NCBI GenBank assembly: GCA_021773355.1
Contig: JAJFKE010000050.1
Location: 248,001 to 312,000 of the forward strand
Direction of reading: 5' to 3'
DNA length: 64,000 nucleotides
Source of the DNA: Gammaproteobacteria bacterium
GTDB lineage: Bacteria; Pseudomonadota; Gammaproteobacteria; Pseudomonadales; Pseudohongiellaceae
Part shown: one piece after another, positions 61,913 through 64,000 of the stretch
Layout: each line of letters begins with the position of its first letter
How positions within the stretch are numbered: position 1 is the stretch's first letter
Program-made: the position numbers and the translations under genes
Notes under the pieces: generated by a model
Seen by the model: the letters and a program-made list of their open reading frames with translations, nothing else
What the model was told of the DNA's origin: nothing
Databases searched by the model: none

Positions 61913-62677
61913 ATGCCTATTATTGATGTAAAAGATCTCGCGAAGAAATATCCGCTTCCCGACAATAAATCTGAATTTTTCTACGCCGTAGATGGCATTT
62001 CTCTCAGCATTGAAGCTGGAGAAATTTTTGGCATCTTAGGGCCAAACGGCGCCGGCAAAACAACAACGCTTGAAATGTTGGAAGGGCTTAATGATATCGA
62101 TGGCGGCAGCGCTTTTATCGATGGTATAGATGTCGCTGCCGACCCCTACAAAGTCAAAGAGATAATTGGTGTACAACTACAAGCCAATGAATATTTCGAC
62201 AATGTATCATTAGTTGAACTTCTTACCTTATTTGCCGCACTCTACAGCTGCGAGGTCGACGCAAAAGAATTGTTAGCCAAAGTTAATCTGTTGGATAAGG
62301 CACAGGCCAAGCCTGCCAATCTTTCCGGGGGGCAACAACAACGCTTCTCAATCGCCTGCGCCTTGGTCAATAGCCCCAAAGTTTTATTTCTCGACGAACC
62401 GACCACTGGTTTAGACCCTCAGGCGAAACACAATCTTTGGGACCTGGTGCGCGAACTAAACAGTGCAGGGATGACCATTGTGCTTACTACTCATAACATG
62501 GAAGAAGCAGAGTCACTGTGCCAACGCATCGCTATCATGGATCACGGTAAATTGGTTGCCGAAGATACACCGCAAAATTTGATTTTAAAACATGCCCCCG
62601 AGCCTCCGAAGGCTCCGCTGCATGGAAATATAGAAGACGTGTTCCTGGCCTTAACCGGTCATGGATTGAGAGACTAA
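61913..62677 (+). CDS. ABC transporter ATP-binding protein, CcmA/ABC-2 type
   Basis: This 254-residue ATPase has Walker A (GPNGAGKTTTLEML, near residue 44), Q-loop, signature LSGGQQQRFSIA, Walker B (VLFLDEPTTGLDPQ) and switch His (TTHNMEEAESL). It is of the class that powers ABC-2 permeases for drugs, polysaccharides or antibiotics. The permease gene starts one base after its stop codon (62677/62679), so they form one unit. Substrate is unknown. Confidence 0.93.
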   Translation: MPIIDVKDLAKKYPLPDNKSEFFYAVDGISLSIEAGEIFGILGPNGAGKTTTLEMLEGLNDIDGGSAFIDGIDVAADPYKVKEIIGVQLQANEYFDNVSLVELLTLFAALYSCEVDAKELLAKVNLLDKAQAKPANLSGGQQQRFSIACALVNSPKVLFLDEPTTGLDPQAKHNLWDLVRELNSAGMTIVLTTHNMEEAESLCQRIAIMDHGKLVAEDTPQNLILKHAPEPPKAPLHGNIEDVFLALTGHGLRD

Positions 62678-62678
62678 A

Positions 62679-63770
62679 ATGCCAACTAGGTTACAATTGC
62701 ATCTGGCCAAGGTATTTCTAAAGATTTTTCTTAGAGACAGGCAATCTATTTTCTTTAGTCTCTTCTTCCCAATTATTTTCATGACGGTATTCGGGTTTGT
62801 GAATAGTGGGGAAGTCGATCCAATCGAGCTGGGAATCGTGAATAATTCCCCCAGCACGGTCGCTACTGATTTCGCACAGATGCTAATCGACAACCCTCTT
62901 TTTACCGTCACCATGGGGGAAGAAACCCGACTGCGCACAGAATTGGTAGAGGGTGACCAGACTATGGTGCTGATCCTGCCAGAGAGTTTCGATGCGCAAA
63001 GTAATGGTGCCGAGTTGCAGCTATTAGTCGATGCCGCACAAGTGCAGCAACTAGGATTGATAATGCCGTTGTTGGAACAGACGCTGATATCCATCGAGCG
63101 CGAGTTTCGAAACATAGAACCGATGTTCACTCTTACAGTAGAAGATGTGCAAGCACGTTCGCAGCGTTACCTCGATTTTCTACTACCGGGTTTAATGGCC
63201 TTTACTCTTATGCAACTCAGCATAGCCGGCAGTGGATTTAACATTGTTGAGTATAGACGCAAGGGTGTTTTGAAAAGGCTATTTGTTACGCCTATCAGGC
63301 CTCGTGATTTTATAACTTCCATAGTACTTGCCAGAATGGCAATCGTACTCATCCAACTAACGGTACTAATTGCTTTCGCCGTGCTCGCGCTGGATGTGAA
63401 TATCGTGGGTAACTTTGCATCATTCTATTTCATCGTAATGCTGGGGACATTCATATTTCTCTGTCTCGGCTTCTGTCTTGGCAGCATCGCCAAAACGCAG
63501 CAGGCTGTGATGGCAGTGGGTAATATCGTTATCTTTCCGCAAATATTTTTATCTGGTGTTTTTTATCCCATAGAGTCTATGCCGGAATTAATTCAACCGA
63601 TTGCGAAAATATTACCACTGAGTTTCGTGTCCACCGCTATGCGTGAAATAGCTAACAACGGAGCGAGTCTGATTGCAATTATGCCAAGCCTGATTGGCAT
63701 TGCAGTTTGGTTTATCATCGGTTTTATTCTAGCGACAAGACTTTTTGTTTGGAAGGAAGTTGCGAATTAG
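62679..63770 (+). CDS. ABC-2 type permease
   Basis: This 363-residue membrane partner of the preceding ATPase has one helix near residues 25–45 (IFFSLFFPIIFMTVFGFV), an extracytoplasmic domain of about 130 residues, then five helices to the C-terminus. SGSGFN-type spacing is absent, but SIAGSGFNIVEYRRKGVLKRLFVTPIRP is the conserved ABC-2 segment. FLSGVFYPIESMPELIQ is typical of the daunorubicin-type permeases. Confidence 0.9.
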   Translation: MPTRLQLHLAKVFLKIFLRDRQSIFFSLFFPIIFMTVFGFVNSGEVDPIELGIVNNSPSTVATDFAQMLIDNPLFTVTMGEETRLRTELVEGDQTMVLILPESFDAQSNGAELQLLVDAAQVQQLGLIMPLLEQTLISIEREFRNIEPMFTLTVEDVQARSQRYLDFLLPGLMAFTLMQLSIAGSGFNIVEYRRKGVLKRLFVTPIRPRDFITSIVLARMAIVLIQLTVLIAFAVLALDVNIVGNFASFYFIVMLGTFIFLCLGFCLGSIAKTQQAVMAVGNIVIFPQIFLSGVFYPIESMPELIQPIAKILPLSFVSTAMREIANNGASLIAIMPSLIGIAVWFIIGFILATRLFVWKEVAN

Positions 63771-63813
63771 CCTAGGCCGCCTTGCCATGAACTAGAACAG
63801 TTTTCACTCTACA

Positions 63814-64000
63814 ATGAAATCAGTTTTCTACACATGCGTAACCGGGCCCGATAGTGGTTATGTGCACGATGTTTCTTCTCTTAGTTCGATCGATTTCGAT
63901 TTTGTTGCGCTACATGATTCTCATCGCCAGGTTTTTCCAGGTTGGACATCGGTTAATCTGGACGATTTCTACCCCCACAAACTCGATCAATATGGCCATA
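63814..64000 (+). CDS. Start of a gene cut by the window end
   Basis: An open frame of 62 codons without stop begins at ATG 63814 and runs off the end. The protein starts MKSVFYTCVTGPDSGYVHDV and continues with SHRQVFPGWTSVNL. Beginnings of this type are seen in proteins that act on glycans or in uncharacterised DUF616-type glycosyltransferases, but the fragment is too short to classify. It is 43 bases after the ABC permease stop. Confidence 0.5.
   Translation, partial: MKSVFYTCVTGPDSGYVHDVSSLSSIDFDFVALHDSHRQVFPGWTSVNLDDFYPHKLDQYGH

Noticed and set aside
1-64000. CRISPR array, prophage, tRNA or rRNA genes
   Set aside because: No spaced identical repeats, phage genes, cloverleaf or rRNA sequences were seen by reading; a covariance search would settle tRNAs.

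Overview
The window is a stretch of a bacterial chromosome. Gene content points to a marine-type gammaproteobacterium, and this taxonomic reading is an inference. The evidence is the zapA–6S RNA–5-formyltetrahydrofolate cyclo-ligase neighbourhood next to ubiH–pepP, a gltBD pair, an imuAB/dnaE2 mutasome under LexA boxes of the gamma type (CTGT-N8-ACAG), and many secreted amidohydrolases, peptidases and outer-membrane barrels. No rRNA, tRNA, CRISPR array, prophage or intact transposase was seen.

Layout. 0.4–6.5 kb: glutamate synthase gltB–gltD. 6.7–14.1 kb: an acidic secreted protein, an outer-membrane barrel, an OmpR-type two-component system and a NatAB-like ABC exporter. The first two genes carry the same inverted-repeat site upstream. 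14.1–18.2 kb: minus-strand genes for an ABC exporter, a LysE transporter, a small zinc-ribbon membrane protein, an exported methyltransferase-like protein and a 62-residue protein. 18.4–23.8 kb: an RND/MMPL exporter with LolA-like, DUF1302-like and TetR genes. 23.8–33.4 kb: ubiquinone hydroxylases and pepP. A plus-strand block (MaoC, DUF1499 lipoprotein, BlaI–M56–TonB) separates ubiI from ubiH–pepP. Then come a ZapB-like coiled coil, zapA, 6S RNA and fau, with a REP-bounded repeat block between zapA and the 6S gene.

33.5–39.4 kb: an unlisted 30-residue membrane peptide, imuA–imuB, and convergent dnaE2. Both mutasome units have LexA boxes. 39.6–48.7 kb: secreted proteins, a TorF-type porin, an Lrp regulator, a dihaem peroxidase, a serine hydrolase, a glutathione S-transferase and a ParB-like protein. 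48.8–49.4 kb: a double-glycine bacteriocin precursor followed by a small membrane protein that looks like its immunity protein. This is the most interesting locus in the window. 49.6–63.8 kb: threonine synthase, cytochrome b561, two exported amidohydrolase-fold proteins (one apparently without metal ligands), an M13 peptidase lipoprotein, a D-aminoacylase, a cupin, a VOC protein, a second ABC-2 exporter and a gene cut by the window end.

Two families of small mobile repeats are scattered through the intergenic DNA. One consists of IS5-like miniature elements with GGA-NCC-TCTGA termini and YTAR target duplications. The other consists of REP-type hairpins built on GGGGTCAGAGTAAAAA. Several start codons were moved inward from the longest reading frame to the ATG with a good ribosome-binding site; each case is noted.
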